Source: Campylobacter curvus (lineage in GTDB: Bacteria; Campylobacterota; Campylobacteria; Campylobacterales; Campylobacteraceae). Taken from it: a stretch of 64,000 bases of DNA. The stretch is taken from NCBI RefSeq assembly GCF_013372125.1, contig NZ_CP053826.1, positions 620,001 to 684,000 on the forward strand, written 5' to 3'. The notes beneath the pieces were generated by a model. The model was not told where the DNA came from, did no database searches, and saw only the letters and a list, made by a program, of their open reading frames with translations. Shown one piece after another: positions 57,048 to 64,000 of this stretch. Position numbers and translations under genes: made by a program. Numbering within the stretch: position 1 is the stretch's first letter; each line of letters opens with the position of its first letter.

Positions 57048-57254
57048 CTCTATTTTAGAAAAGTTTTAAGCCCTTAAACGAAAGCTTCACAAATCTTATA
57101 TGTTCCAGGAGCGAGTAGCCGAACATATAGCACGATTTTTCTGCTTCGCATCGCTCGTAGCGAAGTGAAAAATCGGCGTTGGTAAACTAGCTCGTAAAAT
57201 CTAGTTACCCTAGACTATTTAAAATTTTAGAATTTAGCAGAGTCGATTTTTATA
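57048..57254. repeat. Intergenic region with two nested inverted repeats
   Basis: After psd, 207 bases with no gene. TATATGTTC at 57097-57105 pairs with GAACATATA at 57121-57129 (15-nt loop with AGGAGCGAGTAGC). Next, CGATTTTTC at 57133-57141 pairs with GAAAAATCG at 57167-57175 with an inner CTTCGC/GCGAAG stem. The second resembles a strong terminator-like hairpin; the two together could form a small structured RNA or a decayed repeat element. Confidence 0.55.
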
Positions 57255-57293
57255 AGGCCATTGAAGTAGCTATAAGGCTAGCTTCAACGGCCT
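57255..57293 (-). terminator. Terminator of the YagU-like gene
   Basis: Stem AGGCC-A-TTGAAG / CTTCAA-C-GGCCT (one internal mismatch), located 7 nt after the stop, followed on the minus strand by TTATAAAAATC. It may also end psd transcription. Confidence 0.75.
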
Positions 57294-57299
57294 CTTTAG

Positions 57300-57854
57300 T
57301 TAGTGTTTCGTGCAGCAAACAGCCTCTGGGTCGGGCTCTTTGGTCACGCGATTTCTTATATCCCGTCTGACGATCTCCATTCCCCAAAGCCAAACGATAT
57401 GACCGAAAAATTCTGAACAATTCTCGTCAAAAGGTATCTCGCTAAGAGGTGGCACCTCTTTCATAAGCGGCATGGCAATAACATGTGCTAAAACATATAC
57501 CGCGATGCCAAAAACGGCACCTTGCCACATCTTGATGCGCGGCCAAGCCTCAGCGATGACGCAGTACATCACACCAAAAACCACCGAGAAAAGCACGTGC
57601 ACGATAAAGATCGAAAGTGGCTGTGTCACGCCCGAAAATACGTAAGTCCAGTCTGTCGCGGCTCCGATCTGCTCTAGGAAAATTTTAGGCGGAGTGACGC
57701 GCTCCATCGCATCTACTGGGAAAAATACATTTGGATTGCGCGGTGGAAACGGCACTTCCCATCCCCATTTTACGATGGCTCCAAATACCCCGGCTAAAAT
57801 CCCTATCAAGAACATGAGACCGTATCTACGTTTTGCAGGATCAGTAAAACACAT
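57300..57854 (-). CDS. YagU/DUF1440-family inner-membrane protein
   Basis: A 184-aa protein with about four membrane helices (around 13-33, 78-100, 108-128 and one near 145-160) and the conserved pieces GILAGVFGAIVKWGWEVPFPPR at the first helix and EFFGHIVWLWGMEIVRRDIR near the end. E. coli YagU is linked to acid resistance; the biochemical role is unknown. It ends in CCTKH, a possible metal-binding tail. Its promoter contains a Fur-like sequence sharing 14 bases with the TonB receptor promoter. Confidence 0.82.
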   Translation of the reverse strand: MCFTDPAKRRYGLMFLIGILAGVFGAIVKWGWEVPFPPRNPNVFFPVDAMERVTPPKIFLEQIGAATDWTYVFSGVTQPLSIFIVHVLFSVVFGVMYCVIAEAWPRIKMWQGAVFGIAVYVLAHVIAMPLMKEVPPLSEIPFDENCSEFFGHIVWLWGMEIVRRDIRNRVTKEPDPEAVCCTKH

Positions 57855-58222
57855 TTTTCTCCTTAGTATTGAAAATAATTGTTATTATATAATTATAATA
57901 TTAAGGGGCTATTAATTGGTGAGCTTATGCGCATTTTTACTGTAAAATTTTTCATTTATTTGCTTACGAGTGATGGAAAACGAAAACGGCATTTGGATAA
58001 TAACCACAAAGTACGATTTTACCTTACTTTACTCATAGTTTTCGAGGTATTTTGGCCTTCTCTTAAAACGAGCAGACCGTGCTTTGCATTTTGCTTTTAA
58101 AGACGAGATTTTGTTTATTTTGGGTTGATTTGCAACTTCACAAGGAACTAGTCGCAAACACCAGTAAGGCAAATGTATCCGTTTATACTATTTGCCTACG
58201 CTGTCAGAAAAGAGCTTTGAAT
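57855..58222 (-). promoter_or_regulatory. Fur-like promoter of the YagU gene and otherwise empty gap
   Basis: 57867-57900 contains TATTGAAAATAATT followed by GTTATTATATAATTATAATA, resembling Fur-box hexamers and including TATAAT-like -10 sequences for the minus strand. The remaining 320 bases hold no convincing gene; short frames there lack ribosome sites. An inverted repeat AGGCAAAT/ATTTGCCT at 58167-58197 lies after the ychF stop and may be its terminator. Confidence 0.5.
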
Positions 58223-59326
58223 TTAGACATTAAACCTAAAATGCATCACATCGCCGTCTGCTACGATGTAGTCCTTGCCTTCCAGTCGCATTTTACCGGC
58301 TTCCTTTGCCGCCGTTTCGCCTCCGCACGCTATATAGTCCTCGTAGCTGATGACCTCCGCACGGATGAAGCCACGCTCAAAGTCGTTGTGGATGACGCTT
58401 GCAGCTTTTGGGGCTTTCCAGCCCTTCGTGATCGTCCATGCGCGCACCTCGACCACTCCGGCGGTGAAATAGCTTATCAAATTTAGCTTGCCAAACGCCG
58501 TGCGGATGATCTTTTCCAGTCCGCTTTCGTTCGTGCCAAGCGAGCTTAAAAACTCGTGCGCTTCGGCATCGTCAAGCCCGATTAACTCTTCTTCTATTTT
58601 CGCGCAAAGCTTGATGACCTCGTGTCCCGAGTGAGCGGCAAATTCTCGCAGAGCTTCGACAAATTTATTATCCTGTGCGATGCCGTCTTCATCAACGTTT
58701 GCGCCATAAATCACCTCTTTTGCGCTCAGCAAGCGAAGCTCTTTGTTTAAATTTATATAAATTTCATTTTCTCTATCCGCAAAGCTACTCGCGCCCTTGC
58801 CCTCATTTAGGTGCGCCAGCAGCGCGTTTGCCACCGCTAGCGTCTCTTTCGCGCCCTTTGCGTTCGCCTTTGCTTCGCGCGTTAGACGCTCGATTTTTTT
58901 ATTTAGCTGCTCGATGTCGGCTAAAATGAGCTCCGTCTCGATGATCTCCACGTCGCGGATGGGATCGACGCCGCCTTCTACATGCGTGATGTTTTCGTCC
59001 TCAAAGCAGCGCACGATGTGCAAGATGACCTCCGTTTCGCGGATGTTGGAGAGAAATTTATTCCCCAGCCCCTCGCCACCGCTCGCACCTTTTACAAGCC
59101 CCGCAATATCGACAAATTCGATAGTCGAATACTGGATACGGTTTGGATTTACTATTTTTGCTAGCTCGTTTAGGCGCTTGTCAGGCACCGGCACGACGGC
59201 TTTATTTGGCTCGATCGTGCAAAAAGGATAGTTTGCGCTCTCGGCGTTTTGAGCCTTGGTTAGAGCGTTAAATGTCGTTGATTTGCCTACGTTTGGAAGC
59301 CCTACGATACCTACTGCCAGCCCCAT
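58223..59326 (-). CDS. ychF: Redox-regulated ribosome-associated ATPase YchF/OLA1
   Basis: Obg-family P-loop protein of 367 aa that prefers ATP. G1 [17 protein letters not shown] (about 6-22), YPFCTIEPN (G2), [20 protein letters not shown] (G3), a coiled-coil insertion near 130-200 and the C-terminal TGS-like DUF933 domain ([40 protein letters not shown]). Start at the ATG overlapping the pepA stop (TGATG); the longer frame lies inside pepA. Confidence 0.95.
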   Translation of the reverse strand: MGLAVGIVGLPNVGKSTTFNALTKAQNAESANYPFCTIEPNKAVVPVPDKRLNELAKIVNPNRIQYSTIEFVDIAGLVKGASGGEGLGNKFLSNIRETEVILHIVRCFEDENITHVEGGVDPIRDVEIIETELILADIEQLNKKIERLTREAKANAKGAKETLAVANALLAHLNEGKGASSFADRENEIYINLNKELRLLSAKEVIYGANVDEDGIAQDNKFVEALREFAAHSGHEVIKLCAKIEEELIGLDDAEAHEFLSSLGTNESGLEKIIRTAFGKLNLISYFTAGVVEVRAWTITKGWKAPKAASVIHNDFERGFIRAEVISYEDYIACGGETAAKEAGKMRLEGKDYIVADGDVMHFRFNV

Positions 59327-60777
59327 CACAGCTCCTTTGCAAGCGCGTTTAGGTAGTATAGATTCATCCGCACGCCAGCGCCGCTCGCACCCGCTTGGTT
59401 GTATCCCCATGCTTTTTCCAGATACGCAGGTCCCGCGATGTCAAGGTGTATCCACTTGTCTTTAAACTCTTCTTTTATAAATTTATCGAGAAAAATCCCC
59501 GCCGTTATCGCTCCGCCGTATCTACTTGATGCGGTGTTTGAGATGTCTGCGATCTGGCTTTTTACAAGCTCACGCAGGTGCGGGTTAAATTCTAAAATGG
59601 TAGCGTATTCGCCGCTTTTTGCCGCCTTTGCTTTAAACTCGCTTTTTAGCTCCTCGTTATTTCCCATTATGCCGCTTGTGTATTCGCCAAGTCCCACGAC
59701 ACAAGCACCCGTGAGCGTCGCCATGTCGATGAGAAGGTCTGGCTTAAAATCCTGCGCGTAGCTAAGGCAATCAGCCAGCACGAGCCTGCCCTCGGCGTCG
59801 GTATTTCGAACCTCGATCGTTACACCGCTTCGTGAGATCAGCACGTCATCAGGCTTATATGCGTTGCCGCCGATCATATTTTCAGTCGCACCCAAAATGG
59901 CGTGGATTTCAAACGGCAGCTCCAGCTCGCTTGCGCCCTTTATGATCCCAAGCGCCGCCGCAGCCCCGCTTTTGTCGGCTTTCATCGTTAGCATATAATC
60001 AGCCGGCTTTAAGCTCAGCCCGCCGCTATCATACGTGAGTCCTTTGCCGACAAAGATGATCTTTTTCTTTGCGTTTTTTGGCTTGTAGGTTAGATGTATG
60101 AGACGCGGCGGATGCACGCTCGCGCGATTTACCGCTAAAAATGCGCCCATCTTTTCTTTCTCTAAAAATTTCTCGTCATGCACCTTGCAAGTGACGTTTT
60201 TTAGGCTTTTAGCTAAATTTTGCGCGTCGTCCGCCATCTTTACGGGAGTGTAAATTTCAGGAATTTCATTTACGATGTCTTTGGTGAAATTTGTCGCAGC
60301 TGCGATGACGGAGCCGTTTTTAAAGCCAAGCTCGGCCTTTGCTACATCTACTTTGCCGCCGCCAAATTCTTCCGCGCTAAAGATTATCTCTTTTAATGCG
60401 CAAGTTTGCTTTTTTTCTTTGTATTTGTCAAATTCATACGCTCCCAGCAAAAAGCCCTCGACAAGGCATTGAAAGCTCATTTTGCCGCATCCTACCAGAT
60501 ATGATCCGAGCTTTATGCTTTTTATATTTAGATTTTTTACAGCGTTATAAGCCTTTGCCGCAGCGATCCTTAGCTCGTTGTATTCGAGCTTTGCTACATC
60601 TACGTAAAGCCTCGCACTCTCCGGTAAAAGCAGCACGCCGTCGCCTTTATAGTTTGTAAATTTAAAGATCTTTTGATCTTTTATGAATTTATGCTTTAAA
60701 TTTTTATCCACGACGAAAACGAGCTCTAAATCGGCTTTTATTTCGTTAAGTTTTTTATTTATTATTTGAAATTGCAT
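59326..60777 (-). CDS. pepA: Leucyl aminopeptidase (M17)
   Basis: Cytosolic zinc/manganese aminopeptidase of 483 aa. The catalytic domain has VGKGLTYDSGGLSLKP near 247, MKADKSGAAA, and the signature NTDAEGRLVLADCLSYA near 328 with metal-binding Asp/Glu. The start is the ATG giving MQFQIINKKLNEIK, with GGAG upstream inside the dedA end (23-nt overlap); the longest frame adds an unlikely 31-residue extension. Confidence 0.95.
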   Translation of the reverse strand: MQFQIINKKLNEIKADLELVFVVDKNLKHKFIKDQKIFKFTNYKGDGVLLLPESARLYVDVAKLEYNELRIAAAKAYNAVKNLNIKSIKLGSYLVGCGKMSFQCLVEGFLLGAYEFDKYKEKKQTCALKEIIFSAEEFGGGKVDVAKAELGFKNGSVIAAATNFTKDIVNEIPEIYTPVKMADDAQNLAKSLKNVTCKVHDEKFLEKEKMGAFLAVNRASVHPPRLIHLTYKPKNAKKKIIFVGKGLTYDSGGLSLKPADYMLTMKADKSGAAAALGIIKGASELELPFEIHAILGATENMIGGNAYKPDDVLISRSGVTIEVRNTDAEGRLVLADCLSYAQDFKPDLLIDMATLTGACVVGLGEYTSGIMGNNEELKSEFKAKAAKSGEYATILEFNPHLRELVKSQIADISNTASSRYGGAITAGIFLDKFIKEEFKDKWIHLDIAGPAYLEKAWGYNQAGASGAGVRMNLYYLNALAKEL

Positions 60778-61360
60778 TTCTGTGTCTCCTCTCGTATAAA
60801 ATTTTATTTTCGATACGCCTGAATATATAAAGTAAAGCGGACAAAAATACCAGCACGATAGGTATGGCAAAATACCAGTGCTCTTTGGCCTCTTTTAAAA
60901 TTTCAAGTATATGCTCGCCTAAAATCCATGCAGGTATGACCGTTATCGCCGCCCAGCACCAAGCGCTTATTAAATTTATGAAAGCATATTTTTTCGCGCT
61001 ATAGCCGGTAAGGCCGATACAAAGCGGGATTATCACGCGAAAGCCATACATATAGCGCTGCATAAAGATGATCGGCCAGCCGTATTTTTTGAGCATTATA
61101 TGCGCGATGGCAAATTTACGCCGCTGTGCGTGGAGCTTTTTGGCGATGTATTTTTTGTTATAGCGCCCAAGATAGAAATAAATTTGATCGCCGCAAAAGC
61201 CGCCAAGACCTGCAACGAATATTGCGACGATGATGTGCATATGCGTGGTATGGGCTAGGATACCAGCCATTATGAGAGCCATCTCGCCCTCCATTATACA
61301 CCATACAAAAAGTATGATGTAACCGTACTCCGTGAGTAGTTTTATGAAAAATTCTTCCAT
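60755..61360 (-). CDS. DedA-family membrane protein
   Basis: A 201-aa protein with about five helices and the DedA/VTT pattern: GYIILFVWCIMEGEMALIMAG at the N-terminus, GGFCGDQIYFYLGRY near 52, MQRYMYGFRVIIPLCIGLTGYS near 100, and W-rich helix SAWCWAAITVIPAWILG. DedA proteins flip undecaprenyl phosphate or phospholipids across the inner membrane. One base after apt. Confidence 0.9.
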   Translation of the reverse strand: MEEFFIKLLTEYGYIILFVWCIMEGEMALIMAGILAHTTHMHIIVAIFVAGLGGFCGDQIYFYLGRYNKKYIAKKLHAQRRKFAIAHIMLKKYGWPIIFMQRYMYGFRVIIPLCIGLTGYSAKKYAFINLISAWCWAAITVIPAWILGEHILEILKEAKEHWYFAIPIVLVFLSALLYIFRRIENKILYERRHRNAISNNK

Positions 61361-61361
61361 C

Positions 61362-61910
61362 TTAAATCTCTAATACGCTGTAAATTTTAGTGAGTTTTTT
61401 TAGAGTGCCGCTGCCGCCGAGCTCTTTTAGATCGATGAGAAAGCACGCCTCGACGCATTTTGCTTTGGTTTGATCGATGAGCTCGACAGATGCCTTTGCC
61501 GTGCCGCCAGTGGCGATGAGATCATCGATGAGAAGCACCCGCGCACCCTCTTTTTCACCAAATGCGTCAATATGAATTTGCACTTCATCGACGCCGTATT
61601 CGAGGCTATATTTTTGCGAGATTGTGATATAGGGCAGCTTTTTAGGCTTTCGTATCGGCACAAATGGTAGCCTCAAACGCGCAGCCAGCGCAGCTCCAAA
61701 TATGAAGCCTCGCGACTCGATACCGGCGATGAAATCGATCTCAAAATTTTCATATCTGGCAGTCAAATGATCCATCAAAAAGTTAAACGCCTCTTTATCG
61801 TTTAAAAGCGTCGTGATATCGCGAAACACGATACCGGGCTTTGGAAAGTCCTTTACCGCCCTGATGGAATTTAGCAAATACTCTTTTTCCTTTTTGTTCA
61901 GCTCTTTCAT
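61362..61910 (-). CDS. apt: Adenine phosphoribosyltransferase
   Basis: Salvages adenine to AMP using PRPP. The 182-aa protein has [17 protein letters not shown] (about 17-33), [15 protein letters not shown] (about 60-74), the RKPKKLPY purine-binding region, and the PRPP loop [14 protein letters not shown] near 125-138. Length and motifs are standard. Confidence 0.97.
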   Translation of the reverse strand: MKELNKKEKEYLLNSIRAVKDFPKPGIVFRDITTLLNDKEAFNFLMDHLTARYENFEIDFIAGIESRGFIFGAALAARLRLPFVPIRKPKKLPYITISQKYSLEYGVDEVQIHIDAFGEKEGARVLLIDDLIATGGTAKASVELIDQTKAKCVEACFLIDLKELGGSGTLKKLTKIYSVLEI

Positions 61911-61927
61911 TTTTGTCCTTGTGAATT

Positions 61928-62260
61928 TTATAGTAGCGCTTCGATCTTGCCCTCTAGCTCGCGGATACGCTGACGAAGTTTGTCATTTTCGAGGCGGTAT
62001 TGAGAATTTCTAGTGCGAAGCGACGTCACGTCGTTTTTGGTTTTGTTTAGTTCGTCGGTCAAGATGTCGATATTTCCGAGACTTCTTTGCAGCTGGATCT
62101 GAAGCTTTCGTATGACGATCTCTGTATCTTGAAGGTTGTTTTTCATGAAGTCTTTAGTCGTGCGCTCCTTTTTCAAAAGCGTTTTAAAGTAAAAAACCAT
62201 CACCGTTAGGTAGATACAAACGCAGATCAAAAATGTGAGAAATAGCCAGTCACTTATCAT
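61928..62260 (-). CDS. Membrane-anchored coiled-coil protein of unknown function
   Basis: A 110-aa protein with an N-terminal membrane helix (about 4-26) and then a long coiled coil (about 40-108: [39 protein letters not shown]). No family recognised. It overlaps rpiB by 4 nt, in the same place as a small gene between rpiB and apt in C. jejuni. Confidence 0.75.
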   Translation of the reverse strand: MISDWLFLTFLICVCIYLTVMVFYFKTLLKKERTTKDFMKNNLQDTEIVIRKLQIQLQRSLGNIDILTDELNKTKNDVTSLRTRNSQYRLENDKLRQRIRELEGKIEALL

Positions 62261-62706
62261 GAAATTTCCTTATTTGGCTCGATCTTGCCGACTCTGCGCT
62301 CATGTCTGCCACCCTGAAATTCCGTGCTAAAAAATACCTTTAGCATTTCGCCAGCCACGCCAGCGCCGATGACTCTGGCGCCAAAGGCTATTACATTTGC
62401 GTCGTTGTGTTCTCTTGCTAGACGAGCGGTAAATTCGTCGTGACAAAGGGCGCAGCGGATATTTTGGTGTCTGTTTGCAGCGATGCTGATACCGATGCCG
62501 GTGCCGCATATCAGCACTCCGTAGCATTTAGGCGCTAAATTTTTAGCCATCGAATGTGCAAAATCAGGATAATCGACGCTCGTTTTGCCATCATTAGTTC
62601 CCAGATCGATGACTTCGTGTCCTAAATTTGAGAGGATCGTTTTTAGCTCGTTTTTTAGCTCAAAACCTGCATGATCGCTCGCGATGAAGATTTTTTCTAT
62701 GTCCAT
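62257..62706 (-). CDS. rpiB: Ribose-5-phosphate isomerase B
   Basis: Pentose-phosphate isomerase of 149 aa, with ASDHAGFELKNEL (about 9-21), VDYPDFAH, the nucleophile-bearing LICGTGIGISIAANR (about 67-81), and HNDANVIAFGARVIG near 100. Interconverts ribulose 5-phosphate and ribose 5-phosphate; some members act on allose phosphate. Confidence 0.95.
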   Translation of the reverse strand: MDIEKIFIASDHAGFELKNELKTILSNLGHEVIDLGTNDGKTSVDYPDFAHSMAKNLAPKCYGVLICGTGIGISIAANRHQNIRCALCHDEFTARLAREHNDANVIAFGARVIGAGVAGEMLKVFFSTEFQGGRHERRVGKIEPNKEIS

Positions 62707-62753
62707 GGATGTTCCGTAAATTTAAAAATCAAGGGATTATAGCGCAAATAGGA

Positions 62754-63032
62754 TTAAAGAGAAATTTTATTTACTTTCTTTTTATCAGATAAAATACCGC
62801 TAATGCGATGACCGAGTAGGCGAAATTTCGCTTGGTTAGGATCTTTTTGCCGATCAGGTCGATTAACAATGATTGAGATATGGGGTTTCAGATATGAGCC
62901 AAGGGATCTTAGCTTGTCAAACGGCTCTAAAATTTCTTTTTTTGTGGCATTAGTTTGCGCAAATAGCTTTATACGCAAGGCATCGCCTTTTATCTTTAGC
63001 AGCTCTTTTTCCAGCTTGAACGTCTCTTTCAT
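62754..63032 (-). pseudogene. Small YqjK-position gene with a C-terminal frameshift
   Basis: The open frame gives 92 aa ending KKVNKISL. After residue 50 (SLGSYLKP) the +1 frame instead reads ISQSLLIDLIGKK...FAYSVIALAVFYLIKRK and stops at 62771: a typical basic-flanked membrane helix tail. Dropping one base from the C4 run (plus-strand G4 at 62882-62885) joins them into an 86-aa membrane protein. Its place after YqjD- and YqjE-like genes matches E. coli yqjK. So the true product is probably frameshifted here or mis-sequenced. N-terminal part is helical and charged. Confidence 0.6.
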
Positions 63033-63418
63033 CTTAGCGTGTCTCGAGGTTGATTTATGATCTCTTTTAGCGCTTTAATGTCTTGTTTTATCTCGGACAC
63101 CGTATCGCTCAAAAAGGCTTGTTTTTTAAAGAATTTGACTACAAAAAAGGTCATCGTAAGAGCCAGCAGTAAAAAAATAACAGCGATGATAAAAAATACT
63201 GAAATTTTAGACTCTGTGTTTTCTAAAAACGCGTTTAGCCCGAAAAGCAAGCTTATAAACGCTGTAAAAATGAAAAAGGTCGCTAGCAAGATGTAAATCA
63301 TCGCTACCAGCAACCTTTCTTTTTGTTCGCTGATTTCCAGGCAGGCCATTTCAAGGCGGATGTGAGCTAGTTCAAGTATCGTGACTAAGGTGTTTTTAAT
63401 ATTTTGAATCGCTTTTAT
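63029..63418 (-). CDS. YqjE-like (phage holin 3_6 superfamily) membrane protein, likely AUA start
   Basis: Two membrane helices (MIYILLATFFIFTAFISLLF and the FFIIAVIFLLLALTMTFFVV region) with a cytoplasmic N-terminal helix. The first ATG (63349) would cut that helix in half; upstream in frame the sequence reads TLVTILELAHIRLEMACLEISEQKERLL, the normal family start. No ATG, GTG or TTG begins it. AAAGGA at 63425-63430 sits 6 nt from an ATA at 63418, so AUA is the likely initiation codon (129 aa). The 3' end overlaps the next gene by 4 nt. Confidence 0.7.
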   Translation of the reverse strand: MKAIQNIKNTLVTILELAHIRLEMACLEISEQKERLLVAMIYILLATFFIFTAFISLLFGLNAFLENTESKISVFFIIAVIFLLLALTMTFFVVKFFKKQAFLSDTVSEIKQDIKALKEIINQPRDTLR

Positions 63419-63457
63419 CTTTTATCCTTTAAAATGGTCGCTTGAAATTTTGACAGC

Positions 63458-63769
63458 CTATTTCTTGCTGATGAGCACACCGAGTAACAAGCCGATAAGA
63501 CCTGCCACACCGATAGCTTTATATGGATTTTCTTGCACTAAAGACTCGGTTTGTTTGGCTATATTTTTTGCGTTGCTCATCGCGTCTTCCTGTAATACGG
63601 CAAATCGCTGTTTAGCCTTATCTATACGAGAATTTAGGCTTTCTTTCAGTCTCTTTAGCTCTTCTGATCCTGCTTTTGACTTTTCGTCGAAAAGCTCCTC
63701 TGCGCTTGTGAGGATATCGCGAATTTCGCCTAGCAACTCTTCACGTTTTTTTTCAAACTGAGTATTCAT
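63458..63769 (-). CDS. YqjD/ElaB-family (DUF883) membrane-anchored ribosome-associated protein
   Basis: A 103-aa protein: long charged helix (about 1-80) and a C-terminal membrane anchor (NPYKAIGVAGLIGLLLGVLISKK, about 81-103), the exact DUF883 layout. E. coli YqjD binds ribosomes in stationary phase. First gene of the three-gene operon. AAAGGAG 6 nt before ATG. Confidence 0.87.
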   Translation of the reverse strand: MNTQFEKKREELLGEIRDILTSAEELFDEKSKAGSEELKRLKESLNSRIDKAKQRFAVLQEDAMSNAKNIAKQTESLVQENPYKAIGVAGLIGLLLGVLISKK

Positions 63770-63934
63770 TACCGCTCCTTTGTTTTGGTATGTGATGAAT
63801 GAAAGTGTATCAGGAATTTCATTTTAAATCAATATGCAAAAATATATAAAAATTCAACAATTTTTTAATAGAATATGAGGAATTTTATATTTTTGCCGAT
63901 ATAATGTTAGTTAAAATTTTTCAAGGAGATTCTT

Positions 63935-64000
63935 GTGAAGGCTGCAGTTTTAAGCTCGACGCTCGCTATTTGCGCGTTGGCAGATGAAAATTTGATAGAA
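63935..64000 (+). CDS. Start of an unidentified exported protein (cut by window edge)
   Basis: GTG start with AAGGAG 6 nt upstream; the first 22 codons give MKAAVLSSTLAICALADENLIE, a short signal-peptide-like start similar to Campylobacter TonB receptors or periplasmic proteins. The rest lies outside the window. The 165-nt gap before it is AT-rich and holds the divergent promoters. Confidence 0.5.
   Translation, partial: MKAAVLSSTLAICALADENLIE

Noticed and set aside
57924-58100. Small frame MRIFTVKFFIYLL... in the gap before ychF
   Set aside because: No ribosome site and no recognisable family; AT-rich chance frame more likely.
58079-58486. Possible plus-strand gene overlapping the ychF 3' end
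   Set aside because: Mostly antisense to ychF, no ribosome site, composition typical of a shadow frame.

Overview
The window looks like chromosome of a Campylobacter outside the C. jejuni group, most likely a relative of C. curvus or C. concisus. This rests on gene order and content. From memory, long blocks follow the C. jejuni order: the nitronate monooxygenase-tyrS-spoT-rpoZ-pyrH-envC-ftsX-ftsE-trmB-flpA-pseudouridine synthase-rodA run at 1-12.5 kb; ppa ... adk-aspS-nadK-recN-cbrR-tatD-transglycosylase-rlpA-kdsC-lptC-lptA-engB ... PBP2 at 21.8-40.6 kb; metG-fbp-mobB-slt-yggT-gltX ... psd at 43.5-57 kb; and ychF-pepA-dedA-apt-rpiB at 58-62.7 kb. Core genes sit in tight operons with 1-20 nt overlaps, many TTG or GTG starts and short AT-rich spacers. 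The species is an inference; no rRNA is present.

Layout. (1) 1-11.4 kb, minus strand: translation, stringent response, the FtsEX-EnvC division module, a fibronectin-type-III lipoprotein gene split by a frameshift, and a pseudouridine synthase, with rodA divergent. (2) 12.5-21.7 kb, accessory and AT-rich: a TonB receptor plus ABC importer under a Fur-like promoter, a hicAB pair with a frameshifted toxin, an IS110-family transposase relic, and a Dam-type methyltransferase next to a ParB-domain protein, ending at a CAU-anticodon tRNA gene. (3) 21.8-41.8 kb: housekeeping, L-lactate uptake and oxidation, NAD kinase/RecN, a bile-resistance-type diguanylate cyclase, cell-wall and LPS-transport genes, PBP2, queC. 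(4) 42-43.5 kb: a short hybrid cluster protein (hcp). (5) 43.5-52.3 kb: metG, fbp, mobB, slt, gltX, mscL. (6) 52.3-55 kb: a CRP/FNR-family regulator, a tetraheme NapC/NrfH-type cytochrome (haoC) and an octaheme HAO-family cytochrome (haoA). (7) 55-64 kb: metallophosphoesterase, psd, a YagU-like gene, ychF, pepA, dedA, apt, rpiB and a YqjD/YqjE-type membrane operon.

The most notable system is a nitrogen-oxide reduction module. The octaheme protein has eight CxxCH motifs and no CxxCK, so it belongs with the epsilonproteobacterial Hao (ammonia-forming nitrite reductase) and not with NrfA. Its quinol-side partner HaoC precedes it. The promoter of haoCA and that of hcp, 11 kb away, each carry a near-identical FNR-type palindrome (TTGAT-N4-ATCAA type) with exactly 22 nt between the box and the -10 hexamer, which is class II geometry. 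The regulator next to haoC has the E-x-x-S-R recognition helix expected for TTGAT half-sites but no FNR-type cysteine cluster. Together these suggest a small regulon joining Hao to Hcp for nitrite, hydroxylamine or NO handling. Secondary points of interest are the Dam/ParB island, three one-base frameshifts (flpA, hicA, and a small YqjK-position gene), a probable AUA start codon, and a 14-bp Fur-box match shared by the TonB receptor and a YagU-like gene.
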